In this document: piece by piece, positions 17,876-28,704 of the stretch
Layout: each line of letters starts with the position of its first letter
How positions within the stretch are numbered: the stretch's first letter is position 1
NCBI GenBank assembly: GCA_937876985.1
Contig: CALEFT010000008.1
Location: 1 to 64,000 of the forward strand
DNA from: an uncultured Clostridia bacterium
GTDB taxonomy: Bacteria > Bacillota > Clostridia > Saccharofermentanales > Saccharofermentanaceae
Length of the DNA: 64,000 bases
Reading direction: 5' to 3'
Notes under the pieces: model-generated
Seen by the model: only the letters and a program-made list of their open reading frames with translations
What the model was told of the DNA's origin: nothing
Database searches by the model: none
Translations under genes and position numbers: made by a program

Positions 17876-18883
17876 TCACATTCGACCTAGCTTTACCAGT
17901 CGAACAACACATTTCTCAATGAAATTCTCTACTTCTCGCTCGTATAAGGCTGGCGATACATTGTAACAATCAATATGCTCGCAGTTGTCTATCATCAGCA
18001 TGCGCTTTGGGCAGCGAAGTCGATCATAAATTCGGCGAGCGGAATCTGGAGATACAGTAACATCGTTTACTGCCTGAAAAATCAAAACCGGCACGCGAAT
18101 TCTATCCGCATGCATTGTCGTCTCACAATGGTTGATATCGAATTTATAGTTGTGCTGTGCGCACTTATTCACATGTGGCATGAACATTGATAGGTTCATC
18201 TTGTAGCGTCTTTTCGCTGCAGCAAGCAGTGTTTCGTTAAGATTTGCCATTGGGCAGTCTGCTACGATGCCGGCAACATTTTCGGAGAAGCCCTCTTGCT
18301 GTGCTGCTAGTAGCGCAGTCGTTGCTCCCATGCTTCTTCCCATAATGAAGATTCTCGCATTGTCGCCTACCTGACGCTTCGCAAAATCAATCCATGTCAT
18401 CAAATCAACACTCTCATATAAGCCATATGACACGAAGCGACCTTCACTCATTTGGTGTGCGCGCTGATGAATTATCAGCATATGGCATTCTATCTTGTTC
18501 ATGAAGAGCTTTGCATATGCACCCATCTCACTAGGCATCTCGTTATAGCCATGAAGCAAAATCACTACATTGCGACACGACCTGTCGCGCGCAGGCCTGA
18601 AATATCCAGCAAGCTTTGTTCCGTCAAAGCCATCCACGCGCACATTTAGATACTCCATTCGGTGTGCATAAAACCAGTTCTTGCCTTTACCAAACAAATC
18701 ACTTGTGTCAATATCGTTAGGAGAACGATCCACTACCGGCATCGGCTTCGGTCTTTTGAAAGCCGTCTTGAACAATCTATTGCCAATCCAAATATATGCG
18801 ACAAATGCGCATCCAATTAGGAGCACAACAACTATCACAAGTAGTATCACAAGTATTGTAGTTTTACTTATCGCAAGTAGCAT
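17876..18883 (-). CDS. Membrane-anchored alpha/beta hydrolase
   Basis: A 335-residue protein with an N-terminal helix (residues 10-33) and an outward or peripheral hydrolase domain. The nucleophile elbow is GRSMGA, the oxyanion region is LLHGYNE, and the late His lies in NCEHIDC. Asp is expected in QAVNDVTVS. It resembles the YqkD/FrsA-like family. Substrate unknown. GGAGG precedes the ATG. Confidence 0.85.
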   Translation of the reverse strand: MLLAISKTTILVILLVIVVVLLIGCAFVAYIWIGNRLFKTAFKRPKPMPVVDRSPNDIDTSDLFGKGKNWFYAHRMEYLNVRVDGFDGTKLAGYFRPARDRSCRNVVILLHGYNEMPSEMGAYAKLFMNKIECHMLIIHQRAHQMSEGRFVSYGLYESVDLMTWIDFAKRQVGDNARIFIMGRSMGATTALLAAQQEGFSENVAGIVADCPMANLNETLLAAAKRRYKMNLSMFMPHVNKCAQHNYKFDINHCETTMHADRIRVPVLIFQAVNDVTVSPDSARRIYDRLRCPKRMLMIDNCEHIDCYNVSPALYEREVENFIEKCVVRLVKLGRM

Positions 18884-19019
18884 TCTAGTCCTCCTATCAT
18901 AAGTTTAACATTGTTACAAATCTAATATTTCCAGTACTTTGGCGCTTCCTAGAGTCCACAACGCCTTCACACGCATAAGCCTCCATAAACCCTACTAACC
19001 GACAAGCCGACTAGCCGAA

Positions 19020-20405
19020 CTATCGATTTCTATAATCGCGCTTTCTATCTGCCGAATCGCCATACAAATCTCCAACGAAGCAACAACCGTCAGAAGTCAC
19101 AACCACATCGTCCTCGACTCTGAATCCGACATTCCACTCAGGAATATAAATTCCCGGCTCAACCGCAAGTACATTTCCTTCCTCAAATGGAGCCTCGCGA
19201 TCGCCAACATCATGCGTCTCAAGTCCCAAATGGTGCGCCACGTTATGCCAATAATAGCACTTTATCTCCTCGTTAGAAAGTTCGTTGATCAAACCCTGCT
19301 CCTTTAGCCACACTTCGGCAAGCTCCATCATGTGCATATTAAGTTCCTTCAAAGTCACGCCTGGCCTAATAAAGTCCACTGCCGCATCGAGGAGCGAGTC
19401 TACTAGAATTCTTAAGTCTTTTGCACGCTTCATTCGAATAGCGTCAATTTCCTTAGCGCCTTGATTAGCTCCTATCTCTTTGGCGAAAAACACGCGTGAC
19501 AAATCACAGCAATATCCATCAACTCGTGCGCCAATATCGATTTGCATGATTGAATCAGGCTTTATCATTTTGTCTTTTTCTGGGCGTGAATGATGTAAAT
19601 AGAAACAATTCTCATCTACTGCAGCAATCGTCATGAACGCTTGAACCATGCTGCCGCCAGTAATTAACGCACTTTGTAGTGTCGCATATACATCGTATTC
19701 ACTTCTTAAACCAGAGCCGTCTAGCTCCAATTTCTCGAAGGCCTGAAGAACAATGGCACGAGCCTTTGCTATCGCCTCGATTTCACACGAAGCCTTAATA
19801 GTTCTCATCTTCTCGATAATTTTACTAATGTCAATTGGCTCGTTATCATCACTATTTGCCTGCGCCAAGACCTGTTGTTCAAACCTTGATGCCTGCTTAG
19901 AAATCGAGGATTTATCGACTGCAATATGCCATGCTGAAGCATCCTTCGACAAATATTGATAACAGTACTCATCAAAACTGTCATCTATGTCGCAGATGTC
20001 GCTTACAGAAATTCCAGAGATATCTGAATATTCCTCATGTGTAAGACGCTTGCCGTGCCAGCGCTCTTGCATATCATCCTTTGAAAGAACGAATAACTTC
20101 TCATTATATGTAACAGCGTCTTCTGCCAAAGCTCCTGCCAAGGCTCCGGAAACTGCTTCGGATGTTGCCCCGGAAGCAAATGCTTCGGTGGAAGCTTTTC
20201 GAGGAGGGGTGGTGATTATAAGACACGCACCCTCTTGCTCGATGCCAGTCAAGTAATAAAAATTGCGGTCTGGGATGAACTCGCTCTCGTTATCCGGGGT
20301 TATGCATACGGCTTCTCCCGAGAAAAGAAAAACCGCCATGTTGGGCGGCAATTCTGATGCGAATTTCTGTCTGTTTCTGATATAGAATTCTTTGTTCAAT
20401 GCCAT
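19020..20405 (-). CDS. Xaa-Pro aminopeptidase (M24B)
   Basis: Removes N-terminal residues before proline. The 461-residue protein has the AMP_N domain (residues 1-140) and the pita-bread M24 domain. Metal ligands are visible: the Asp of QIDIGAR and DGYCCDLSR, His in HNVAHHLGLETHD, and two Glu in VEPGIYIPEW and FRVEDDVVVT. An Ala/Ser/Glu-rich insert (about residues 72-98, between TTPPRK and YNEKLFV) lengthens the AMP_N domain and contains one GCTTTTCGA copy. Confidence 0.92.
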   Translation of the reverse strand: MALNKEFYIRNRQKFASELPPNMAVFLFSGEAVCITPDNESEFIPDRNFYYLTGIEQEGACLIITTPPRKASTEAFASGATSEAVSGALAGALAEDAVTYNEKLFVLSKDDMQERWHGKRLTHEEYSDISGISVSDICDIDDSFDEYCYQYLSKDASAWHIAVDKSSISKQASRFEQQVLAQANSDDNEPIDISKIIEKMRTIKASCEIEAIAKARAIVLQAFEKLELDGSGLRSEYDVYATLQSALITGGSMVQAFMTIAAVDENCFYLHHSRPEKDKMIKPDSIMQIDIGARVDGYCCDLSRVFFAKEIGANQGAKEIDAIRMKRAKDLRILVDSLLDAAVDFIRPGVTLKELNMHMMELAEVWLKEQGLINELSNEEIKCYYWHNVAHHLGLETHDVGDREAPFEEGNVLAVEPGIYIPEWNVGFRVEDDVVVTSDGCCFVGDLYGDSADRKRDYRNR

Positions 20406-20445
20406 TTTCTGAGAACTCCTCTATCCAGCAGCGCTTGAAGCTTAG

Positions 20446-21123
20446 TTAGTAGCCGCGGCGTTGCTGACGGTCTGTTCGAACATTTACTTCGTCGAACATG
20501 ATTGTGTTGTTGATATAGCTAAATGTAGCACTTGGTGCGCGGCGGATAAGTCCAGGGTTTCCAATTACGATGGAGCCATCTGGCACGTCGAAGTTTACAT
20601 ATGCACCAGGAGCGATGAGCACGTTGTTGCCGATTGTGATGTTGCCGACGATGATTGCGTTCGCGCCAATCCAAACATAATTGCCGATTGTAGGCGCTCC
20701 CTTACGCTTACCGCGGAACTGTGTACCAATTACTACACCAGTTGACACATTAACGTTATAGCCGATAACTGTCTTCGGGTGAATAATAACACGACCAAAA
20801 TGCGCGAGGTAGAAGCCCTTGCCAATATTTGTGTCGTATGGGATCTGAATATGATACTTGCGACTCTTGCGCTCGAGGATGAAATTGAAGAAGTAGAACT
20901 TTGCTAGACAGAGCTTCTTCTTCCATCCGTCGTAATGCTCTACCTTGTAACGCTCTAACTGCCCAGCGTAGTACTGAGTATGGCGAAGTGCGCTAATGTA
21001 GCTGAATTCCGGGCTCGAACGAAGTTCTTCAAGATAAGTACGGAAAATCTGATCGTGACTTCTCTTGTTACCTGTATATCTATACAAATCACTATAAACA
21101 ATGTCTTTTAACTCATCGTTCAT
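20446..21123 (-). CDS. Serine acetyltransferase-like hexapeptide-repeat protein
   Basis: A 225-residue left-handed beta-helix acyltransferase. Hexapeptide repeats run from about residue 105: IHPKTVIGYNVNVSTGVVIG, IGNYVWIGANAIIVGNITIG, GNNVLIAPGAYV. The catalytic-type His lies in FGRVIIHP. The arrangement matches short serine O-acetyltransferases and polysaccharide O-acetyltransferases. The context does not decide, since no cysteine genes lie nearby. Confidence 0.8.
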   Translation of the reverse strand: MNDELKDIVYSDLYRYTGNKRSHDQIFRTYLEELRSSPEFSYISALRHTQYYAGQLERYKVEHYDGWKKKLCLAKFYFFNFILERKSRKYHIQIPYDTNIGKGFYLAHFGRVIIHPKTVIGYNVNVSTGVVIGTQFRGKRKGAPTIGNYVWIGANAIIVGNITIGNNVLIAPGAYVNFDVPDGSIVIGNPGLIRRAPSATFSYINNTIMFDEVNVRTDRQQRRGY

Positions 21124-21244
21124 ATAAGAACTCCTTCCCCAACTTCTTTATGTGTAAAATTGTATATCTTTTCGCTATTTTTCTCAATATGAGAAAGCGC
21201 CAATTTGACAAAAAGAACAAAAATGTAACATGTAATTTGTTATG

Positions 21245-23011
21245 TCAGTCAATAGAATATTTTGCTGCATAAGATGCTAGCTTCTCATGGAAGGATGGGT
21301 CCGACTTACGAGCCATACGAAGAGTCTCATGCATATTCATATTGTGTTCCTTACTATCGATAATGCAGGCAGCGATATTCGAGCAATGGTCCGATGTTCT
21401 CTCTAGGTTATTAAGAAGATCGCTCCACACGAAGCCCGCCTCAATTGTACATTTATTCTTCTGCACACGTAGAATATGCTTCATTCGCATTACTTCCTTA
21501 AGCCTATCAATTACTTCCTCAAGCGGTTCAACTTCACTAGCAATTACTTCATTCTTATCTAAGAATGCTGCTTGCGTCAAATCGAGAATATTCGCAACTG
21601 CGCTAATTAGATTATGCATCTCCTCATTAGCATGCTCAGAAAATGTCATCTTCTTATCTCTCATTTCCTCAGCAGATTCAAGAATATTTACGCTGTGGTC
21701 AGAAATTCTCTCGAGGTCACCAATCATCTTCATAAGCGAAGCAACCTCCTCACTATCCGCTTCCGAAATCGCTCTCGTAGAAAGCTTAACAAGATATGTA
21801 CCAAGCACATCTTCATAGTGGTCCGTCTTATCTTCATCGCGACGAATTGACTGCGCCATCTCATCGGAAAATTCACTAGTTACACATTCAAGTGATTTCC
21901 TTAGTCCATTAATTGCGCACTCGGCCATCTCTACTGCATATACATGACAACGCTCAAGTGCAAGTGGTGGTGTCTCAAGCAAACGCTCGTCAAGTTCTTC
22001 AACAACATCGGCATCTTCATCACCATTAGAAGGAACAAACTTAATTGCGAGCTTCTCAATCACAGAAGATAGTGGCAAGAAGACAAATGTCGCAGGTAGT
22101 TTCAATGCTGTATTAAGTATAGCTACTCCGAGATAGGATGCCGATTCGTTCAATATCGCTGGCGGTGCTATCATCTGAATAATTACAAATGGAATCAAAC
22201 AAATAATCGCGCCTCCAAGATTAAATAGCAAGTGTGCCATAGCTGCACGACGTGCTTCTTTATTTGTACCGATAGAAGACAATATCGCAGTAATACATGT
22301 ACCAATCGCTGTACCAAGAATAATTGGGTATGCTGCTCCATATGTAACCTGCTTTGTTTCAGTTAATGCCTGCAAAATACCTACTGAAGCAGAGCTCGAT
22401 TGAATTATGGCAGTAAGTATTGTTCCTGCAAGCACACCAAAGATTGGATTTTGGAATGCAACGAAGAGTTGACGGAAGCTTTCTACTTCAGATAATCCGC
22501 CAACCGCGTTAGACATCTGTTCCATTCCAAACATAAGTGCTGCAAAGCCAAGAAGAATCATACCAGTATCCTTGGTCTTCGTCTTCTTAGAGCCCATATA
22601 CATAATGATACCAATCAAGGCAATAATAGGTGTGAAGGAATCCGGCTTAAGAAGCTGAACCATTACGTTGCTATCACCATCAATACCAGCCATACTGAGA
22701 ATCCATCCCGTTACAGTAGTACCAATATTAGCACCAATGATAACGTTGATTGCTTGCTTTAGCGTCATCAGTCCCGAGTTAACAAAACCTACAACCATTA
22801 CCGTAGTCGCAGACGAACTCTGAATAACTGCGGTAACACCAAGACCTGTAAAGAATCCAGCAAGCTTATTTGTTGTCATCTTACCAAGAAGTGTACGAAG
22901 TTTACTTCCTGCTCTTCTCTCAAGTGCTTGTCCCATAATGTTCATTCCAAACAAGAACATAGACAAGCCACCTACCATAGCTAAGATATTGAATATACTG
23001 AAACCTTCCAT
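21245..23011 (-). CDS. Na/Pi cotransporter family protein with PhoU domain
   Basis: A 588-residue NptA/YjbB-type transporter. The N-terminal half has two inverted repeats with the signature QSSSATTVMVVGFV and QSSSASVGILQAL plus GANIGTT. The C-terminal 230 residues are a PhoU-like helical domain (SLECVTSEFSDEMAQSIRRDEDKTD). It probably moves phosphate with sodium, with the PhoU part as a regulator. No phosphate regulators are nearby. Confidence 0.92.
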   Translation of the reverse strand: MEGFSIFNILAMVGGLSMFLFGMNIMGQALERRAGSKLRTLLGKMTTNKLAGFFTGLGVTAVIQSSSATTVMVVGFVNSGLMTLKQAINVIIGANIGTTVTGWILSMAGIDGDSNVMVQLLKPDSFTPIIALIGIIMYMGSKKTKTKDTGMILLGFAALMFGMEQMSNAVGGLSEVESFRQLFVAFQNPIFGVLAGTILTAIIQSSSASVGILQALTETKQVTYGAAYPIILGTAIGTCITAILSSIGTNKEARRAAMAHLLFNLGGAIICLIPFVIIQMIAPPAILNESASYLGVAILNTALKLPATFVFLPLSSVIEKLAIKFVPSNGDEDADVVEELDERLLETPPLALERCHVYAVEMAECAINGLRKSLECVTSEFSDEMAQSIRRDEDKTDHYEDVLGTYLVKLSTRAISEADSEEVASLMKMIGDLERISDHSVNILESAEEMRDKKMTFSEHANEEMHNLISAVANILDLTQAAFLDKNEVIASEVEPLEEVIDRLKEVMRMKHILRVQKNKCTIEAGFVWSDLLNNLERTSDHCSNIAACIIDSKEHNMNMHETLRMARKSDPSFHEKLASYAAKYSID

Positions 23012-23114
23012 AGATGGACGCCCTCACTTATGTGCGTATTACTCTGCATAATATCACAATTATATACGTTTTTTTGCAAAAAGTAAGTACCCACGCACAC
23101 AACTTAATCAAATA

Positions 23115-25913
23115 TCAAATGCCCAGCTCGAGATTTGCTACACTTCCGTTATTAGAAGTCTTCGTAACGACAATCTTCTTCGTGATTCGACTCTTAAGTT
23201 CCTCTACGTGCGAGATAATTCCAACAAGCCTATTTCCATCACTAGCAAGGTCTCCAAGCACGCCGATAGCGGTCTTCAAGGTCTCATCATCAAGCGTACC
23301 AAAGCCCTCGTCGATAAAAATCGTGTCAATCTTGACGCCGCCCGAAGTCGCCTGTATTTCTTCAGCTAGACCTAATGCCAACGCAAGTGACGACATGAAC
23401 GACTCACCTCCAGACAAGCTGCTTACGCTTCGTGGCTTTTCGGAAGAGAAATTGTCGACTACATCAAGGTCTAGTCCAGACTGCGCACTCTTGTTAGAAG
23501 CGACAACGCGTCTTCTTAGCTCATACTGCCCCGAAGTCATGCGCGATAGTCTCACATTTGCTCTTCTTATTACTCTCTCGAAAAAGCTCATCTGCACATA
23601 AGTCTCAAGCATAATCTTCTCTTGTCCACTAAGCTTACCTAACGCTGTGTCAGCAAGTGGATTGAGCCACTTTTGTTTCTTCTCAATATCAGCAATCTTA
23701 GAATTCTTCTCGCCAATCTTGCTATAAATATTCTCATTAGTTTGTAGTCTCTTAAGGATGTTCTCGTCATTATATGTAAGCATATCTAGCTTACCTTCGA
23801 TAAGCTCATATTCATTTACGAGATTATTTCTCTCTTCTTCAGAAGTAGACTTGATTTCTTGCTCATCAATCTGCTTACCAAGCTCTTCGAGTCTGGTCTT
23901 TGCCTGAACCTCTTCATTGTTCTTGATATTAAGAGCATCCGTCTTATTCTTAAGAATATCGTCAAGCATTTTCGCTTCATACTTAAGACTATTAATAGCC
24001 TTGGTTGCTTCATTCTTCGTCTCAAATTTAAGCTTGTCGTCATATGCAGCAATCTGCTTAGTCTTCTCGTCGATTGTCACCTTGCTAGTCTCGATATCCT
24101 TCTCGCATTTGCTCTTATCAGCCAAGCATTCGTTAAGCTCTGTCTCGCATTCTGGAATCTTCTTATCAAGCGCATTCTTACGGTTAACCTTATTAACGAT
24201 TTCCTTAAGTTCTTCGCATACCAAGTTAAATTGATTCCTAGCCTCTTTATTATTCGCATTGATAATATCTACAACCTGACCTTGGAACTGTTTCATGTTC
24301 ATGCTCTTGTCGTAATTAACTTCCAAAGCCTCACACAAAGCTTCGCGTTCCTTATGGTGCTCTGCTAGCTTCACCTTGAAATCGGAATCAAGCTTATCCT
24401 TGACCTTACGTAATGAATCAACATCTTCTCGTAATTTATCAAGCTCCTCTTTCGATGGTGCATCAACAGCCTTCGTAGCTTTCTTCGGATGATCTAGCGA
24501 ACCACAAACCGGACAAGGCTTGTTGTCCTCGAGCTTTTCGGCGAGGAAGCCTGCCTGCTCGCTAATGTAGAGAGAATTCATCTGCTCATATTCACATTCC
24601 TTCGTTTTGAATTCATTCTCCTTAGTAGCTAGCTCATTCTTGATTCCAACTACTTCATGATAGGATTTGCAGATTTTCTCATATTTCTGCCTGTTGCCGT
24701 CACACTTAGCTAGCTGCTCTTCAAGCTTCTCCTTCTCTTGCTCCTTAGTAACCTTGCTCGCAACAATATCAGTAAGTGTCTCAAGCTCTTTCTTGTAGTT
24801 ATTAATTGTTTCTCTGAGGCTTCGAATTTGCTCATCCAAATCAGACAAATCCTCTTGTGCTTCCTCCTTCTTCGCCATCGCCTCGGAAAGAGCCTTCTTC
24901 GCCTTCTCACGCTCCTCGTAGTCACCAATTCGCGCCTCGATTTGAGTAGCACTTTGCATCCATTTATCATAATTCTTCGTCTTGTTATTAAGCGCATCCT
25001 GCTGTTCACCTATAACAAGCTTAAGCTCGTCAGATATTGTATTCACCTTAAGCTTTTGCGCCTCATATTCAGCGAAAAGCTTAACCGCCCTATCATATTC
25101 ATCCAGATTTTTCTTCTTATTGTCACGATCCTTCTCATAAGCTGTTCTAAGCTTCTTGTTCTCTTCTCTTGTCTTCCTGTCAGCTTCAATAATCAATGCC
25201 AGATTATCCATCACATCCTTACTTGGCATCGTCACAAAATCCAATTCTGAATACTCTTCACCTTCAGGGATTCTTATGTCATTAATACTGTCCTTGATAT
25301 CCGCAAGCAACGCCTTACCGCTAGCATCAAGAGCATTTCTCTCTTTATTTATTGTATTCTGCAATATCTCGTAATCTTCTGTGCCAAAAACCTTACGGAA
25401 GATACTCATTCTATCCTTCGTATCACTTGTGAGAACCTTACGGAAATCGCCCTGAGCAATCATAGCAATCTGTCTAAACTGCTTCTCATCGATTCTCATA
25501 ATGTCCTTAATTTTGCTATTAACAATCGAACGATTGGATTCGTATTCGCCACCTGGCAAATAAAGCTCCGCCTTCTCACTCTCGCTTGTCACACCGCTTC
25601 CTCGTGACTTCGTTCTCTCCTGCTGTGGAGTTCTTCTTACCCTATATTCCTTGCCGTCATATTCAAATGTTAGCTCGACATAAGTCTGCACACTAGCATC
25701 AACGCCAGTTGTACGAAGCAAATTTGTCTCACGGTCATCGCCACTTGCTTCGCCATATAAAGCGAAAGTAATTGCATCGAAGATTGTAGTCTTACCTGAA
25801 CCTGTAGGTCCTGTAATTAGATATAGTCCGCTGTCGCCAAGCTTATCAAATTCAATCACAGTCTTTCCTACATAGGACTCGAACGCCTGCATTTCTAGTC
25901 TCTTTGGTCTCAT
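23115..25913 (-). CDS. sbcC: Exonuclease subunit SbcC
   Basis: SMC-like ATPase of the SbcCD nuclease, which cleaves DNA hairpins and ends. The 932-residue protein has Walker A GPTGSGKTTIFDAI near residue 35. Two long coiled coils flank the zinc hook CPVCGSLDH (mid-protein). The signature LSGGESFMSSLALALGLAEEI and Walker B DTIFIDEGFGTLD are near the end. It overlaps the sbcD stop by 4 bases (ATGA), so the two are co-translated. Confidence 0.96.
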   Translation of the reverse strand: MRPKRLEMQAFESYVGKTVIEFDKLGDSGLYLITGPTGSGKTTIFDAITFALYGEASGDDRETNLLRTTGVDASVQTYVELTFEYDGKEYRVRRTPQQERTKSRGSGVTSESEKAELYLPGGEYESNRSIVNSKIKDIMRIDEKQFRQIAMIAQGDFRKVLTSDTKDRMSIFRKVFGTEDYEILQNTINKERNALDASGKALLADIKDSINDIRIPEGEEYSELDFVTMPSKDVMDNLALIIEADRKTREENKKLRTAYEKDRDNKKKNLDEYDRAVKLFAEYEAQKLKVNTISDELKLVIGEQQDALNNKTKNYDKWMQSATQIEARIGDYEEREKAKKALSEAMAKKEEAQEDLSDLDEQIRSLRETINNYKKELETLTDIVASKVTKEQEKEKLEEQLAKCDGNRQKYEKICKSYHEVVGIKNELATKENEFKTKECEYEQMNSLYISEQAGFLAEKLEDNKPCPVCGSLDHPKKATKAVDAPSKEELDKLREDVDSLRKVKDKLDSDFKVKLAEHHKEREALCEALEVNYDKSMNMKQFQGQVVDIINANNKEARNQFNLVCEELKEIVNKVNRKNALDKKIPECETELNECLADKSKCEKDIETSKVTIDEKTKQIAAYDDKLKFETKNEATKAINSLKYEAKMLDDILKNKTDALNIKNNEEVQAKTRLEELGKQIDEQEIKSTSEEERNNLVNEYELIEGKLDMLTYNDENILKRLQTNENIYSKIGEKNSKIADIEKKQKWLNPLADTALGKLSGQEKIMLETYVQMSFFERVIRRANVRLSRMTSGQYELRRRVVASNKSAQSGLDLDVVDNFSSEKPRSVSSLSGGESFMSSLALALGLAEEIQATSGGVKIDTIFIDEGFGTLDDETLKTAIGVLGDLASDGNRLVGIISHVEELKSRITKKIVVTKTSNNGSVANLELGI

Positions 25914-27106
25914 AAGCTATCCTCCTCATCTCTATTCCAAATCTCATCAATAAGCGAAGCTACATATTTCTTCTGATCCTCATCGAATCCAGTTCCATTA
26001 CACTTTGTATAGAATTCTTCGAAAATCGCGAACGGATCAACTCTATCGACTGCCTCAAGTCCACCTTTAATCTGCGACTCTGTTCTCGTTCTAGTATTCT
26101 CAATCTCAAGTGTCATCATGCGTGGATAAATCTGCTTAAGCTTGCTATATGCATTAGGCTCCTCATGTTCATCTGTAAGCACAACGCGAAGATATGCATC
26201 ACGCCACTTGCTATCCTTAACATATTTATCTGAAGTAACCGTCTCGAAGCTACCACGAAGTTCACGCATATCATAGCGTGGCACAAGTGGCACCTCTGTC
26301 ACTTCAAGCTTCGCATATTTGTCACCAGCCTTCTTCGGCTCAAAATCCACAATCGTAACACTCTTACTATCATGAACCTCAGAGAAGGAATATTTAAGCG
26401 GAGTACCGCAATATCTAATTCTTGCATCGCCACCAACATTCTGTGGTCTATGCAAATGTCCAAGTGCCACATAATCAAACTTATCGAAAGCACTTCCATC
26501 AACATTCTCAGTTCCACCAATAATAAGCTCCTCAGACTCAGAGACAGCACCACCTGTAACAAACTGATGTGTCGCAATTACATTAATAATGCTGCTATCA
26601 ACATCCATCTTATTTGTCATATATTTAACAGCTTCATCGAAGCTAGTAATCTTAGTATCGTTGTCTTCACTATCCTCGCTAGCAATGCTCATCCTGACAT
26701 CAATCGGCTTAATAAATGGAAGCATCCATACCGCCATCTTCGATCCAGCCTCATCTTCTACAATAACATTATTAACATTGCCATCAAACTTGCCGCAGAT
26801 ATGAACGCCCTCACGAAGAAGTGCAGAGTTCGTGCTAAGTCTCGTCGCTGAATCGTGGTTACCTGCAATGATAATCACTTGACTTACCAATTTGGTAACA
26901 TCGAGAAGAAATCCCTCAAAAACTCCAATCGCCTCTGTCGGAGCAACCTGTCTATCGTAAACATCTCCGCTAATAATCAGCGCATCTGGCTTATGAGAAG
27001 AAATAACATCAACAATCTGACCTAGAACCACCTTCTGGTCATCTAGCATTGAGAAATCCTTGACTCTCTTTCCAATATGCAAATCCGACAAATGAATAAT
27101 TCTCAT
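25910..27106 (-). CDS. sbcD: Exonuclease subunit SbcD
   Basis: Mre11-like calcineurin nuclease. The metal motifs are in order: DLHIGK (residues 7-12), SGDVYDRQ, AGNHDSATR, ATHQFV and LGHLHRPQ. 398 residues, normal length. The C-terminal part that binds SbcC follows. GGAGG precedes the ATG. It is first in the operon with sbcC. Confidence 0.96.
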   Translation of the reverse strand: MRIIHLSDLHIGKRVKDFSMLDDQKVVLGQIVDVISSHKPDALIISGDVYDRQVAPTEAIGVFEGFLLDVTKLVSQVIIIAGNHDSATRLSTNSALLREGVHICGKFDGNVNNVIVEDEAGSKMAVWMLPFIKPIDVRMSIASEDSEDNDTKITSFDEAVKYMTNKMDVDSSIINVIATHQFVTGGAVSESEELIIGGTENVDGSAFDKFDYVALGHLHRPQNVGGDARIRYCGTPLKYSFSEVHDSKSVTIVDFEPKKAGDKYAKLEVTEVPLVPRYDMRELRGSFETVTSDKYVKDSKWRDAYLRVVLTDEHEEPNAYSKLKQIYPRMMTLEIENTRTRTESQIKGGLEAVDRVDPFAIFEEFYTKCNGTGFDEDQKKYVASLIDEIWNRDEEDSL

Positions 27107-27287
27107 CTAATCCTCCTTATTTCCGGCAATGAAGCCACTAGAATTCATGTGTTTCTAAAGTTTGCTGGCGGTAGCCTTTCGAGCGCGAAAAGCAATAAAA
27201 AGAATACTAAAACCTAACGCTAAGCGCCTGCTTCGTAGCGGTAGTCTCTGTTTCTTTATAATCTATTATAAACTATTGGGTGTCCGA

Positions 27288-28382
27288 TTAAAGGTATAGC
27301 TTCTCGCAAATAACGCGATTCTTGCCCTCGCGCTTTGCACGATAGAGGCAGTTGTCCGCAATAATCATATGTCTATCTACTGGGAAGTTATCGGCAGACT
27401 TCGTAAGACAAAGGCCAATACTAACCGTAACCTTAATCTTCACGCCGTCAATCTCATATTCCTGCTGCTCAATTCTCTGGCGAAGCCTCTCTGCATACTC
27501 GAGGTGATCATGCTCACAGGTTAGGAAGGCTGCGAACTCCTCACCACCCCATCTGCAGTACACAGTATGCTCGCAGAAAACCTCCTGCATAGCGCTAGCA
27601 ACATGCTTCAAAATCTCATCACCAATCGCGTGACCATAGAGGTCATTAATCTTCTTAAAGTCATCGATATCAAGAATCAAGCATCCAGCAAGCTGCGACA
27701 AGTCACCATTTCTTAGTTTCTCATTGATATCCTCATAGAAACCATATCGGTTATATACTCCAGTAAGAGCATCGTGTCTATAAAGCTTAATATATTTCTC
27801 CTCCGACTCAATGAGCTGACGCTGCGTCTCCTGACGAATCAGCTCAATAAACAAGCCGGTAATCATGCAAGTAATATAAACAATAGGGAATCTAAGCATA
27901 AACTCTTCAGTATATTGATACTGCAAAACCGCTTCACCAACTGGCGTCCAGAACATCAAGATAATAAATGCCAGCTGAATCAAACTGAATATCACACCCG
28001 TCTTCGCACCGAAGACAATCATCGCGAAGCATGGCACAAACAACGACCAAAGTATACTAAAGCCATTAGGAATGCCAGTAACAATAAAGAATGCCATCAG
28101 CGCAAAAACCTCAACCGCAAACAACACGTAGGCAACCATGTCAATTTTCTTCATCCAAATCGACAGGAAAAAATTCACGATGCATAAGCCAGCAAAAACA
28201 AATGTGACCACTGCAAGCACATGCTCCGAAGTAATGATATTAATCAGCGTCATCACAAGCGACACCAGAACCAAAATAGCATTGAGCATCCTAAACAGAA
28301 TCTCCTGGCGGTAGTACGAATCCCTCGCCGTCTTGGAAATTCTATCCATCAACCCACTCAAACAAGTCTGAAACCACTTCAT
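27288..28382 (-). CDS. Diguanylate cyclase (GGDEF) with N-terminal membrane region
   Basis: A 364-residue protein. The N-terminal 190 residues hold about six hydrophobic helices, a membrane sensor of unknown ligand. The GGDEF domain starts at HDALTGVYNRYGF, with active-site RWGGEEF (a normal variant) and the substrate region DIDDFKKINDLYGH. No RxxD inhibitory site is present five residues before GGEEF, so product feedback may be absent. It makes c-di-GMP at the membrane. Confidence 0.93.
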   Translation of the reverse strand: MKWFQTCLSGLMDRISKTARDSYYRQEILFRMLNAILVLVSLVMTLINIITSEHVLAVVTFVFAGLCIVNFFLSIWMKKIDMVAYVLFAVEVFALMAFFIVTGIPNGFSILWSLFVPCFAMIVFGAKTGVIFSLIQLAFIILMFWTPVGEAVLQYQYTEEFMLRFPIVYITCMITGLFIELIRQETQRQLIESEEKYIKLYRHDALTGVYNRYGFYEDINEKLRNGDLSQLAGCLILDIDDFKKINDLYGHAIGDEILKHVASAMQEVFCEHTVYCRWGGEEFAAFLTCEHDHLEYAERLRQRIEQQEYEIDGVKIKVTVSIGLCLTKSADNFPVDRHMIIADNCLYRAKREGKNRVICEKLYL

Positions 28383-28704
28383 GTCGTACCCTCATCTCGC
28401 AATCACATGCAAGTCTTGTAGCCGAAAGCCCTCTCTTATTGTAATTCTACCACTTCCAAAGACTTTTGAACGAACAAAAACCAAAAATCTTAGAAATATT
28501 TAAGTTTTCCCTCGCCCCCCTCGAAAAGCATCGCCACACCATCTACCACATTTTTGCCCTAAAATATCGTCTACATGTGCAAAAATCGCAAAAAAACTCT
28601 CACGATATTGTATTTTTTCTGAAAAATAAGTAGGTGTATAATTTATGCGAAAAGATTTTCGAGAAAGCTAGATAAGCTAGCTACACAAAAGTGAGGTGAA
28701 ACTA
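28383..28704. other. Non-coding gap before nagB
   Basis: About 320 bp between divergent genes. It contains a motif copy at 28521-28531 and a likely -10 box, TATAAT at 28637-28642, about 60 bases before nagB. No good -35 at standard spacing is seen. No gene is evident. Confidence 0.5.
28521..28531 (-). repeat. ATGCTTTTCGA motif copy (before nagB)
   Basis: Exact 11-mer on the minus strand in the gap between the divergent cyclase and nagB genes. Confidence 0.6.
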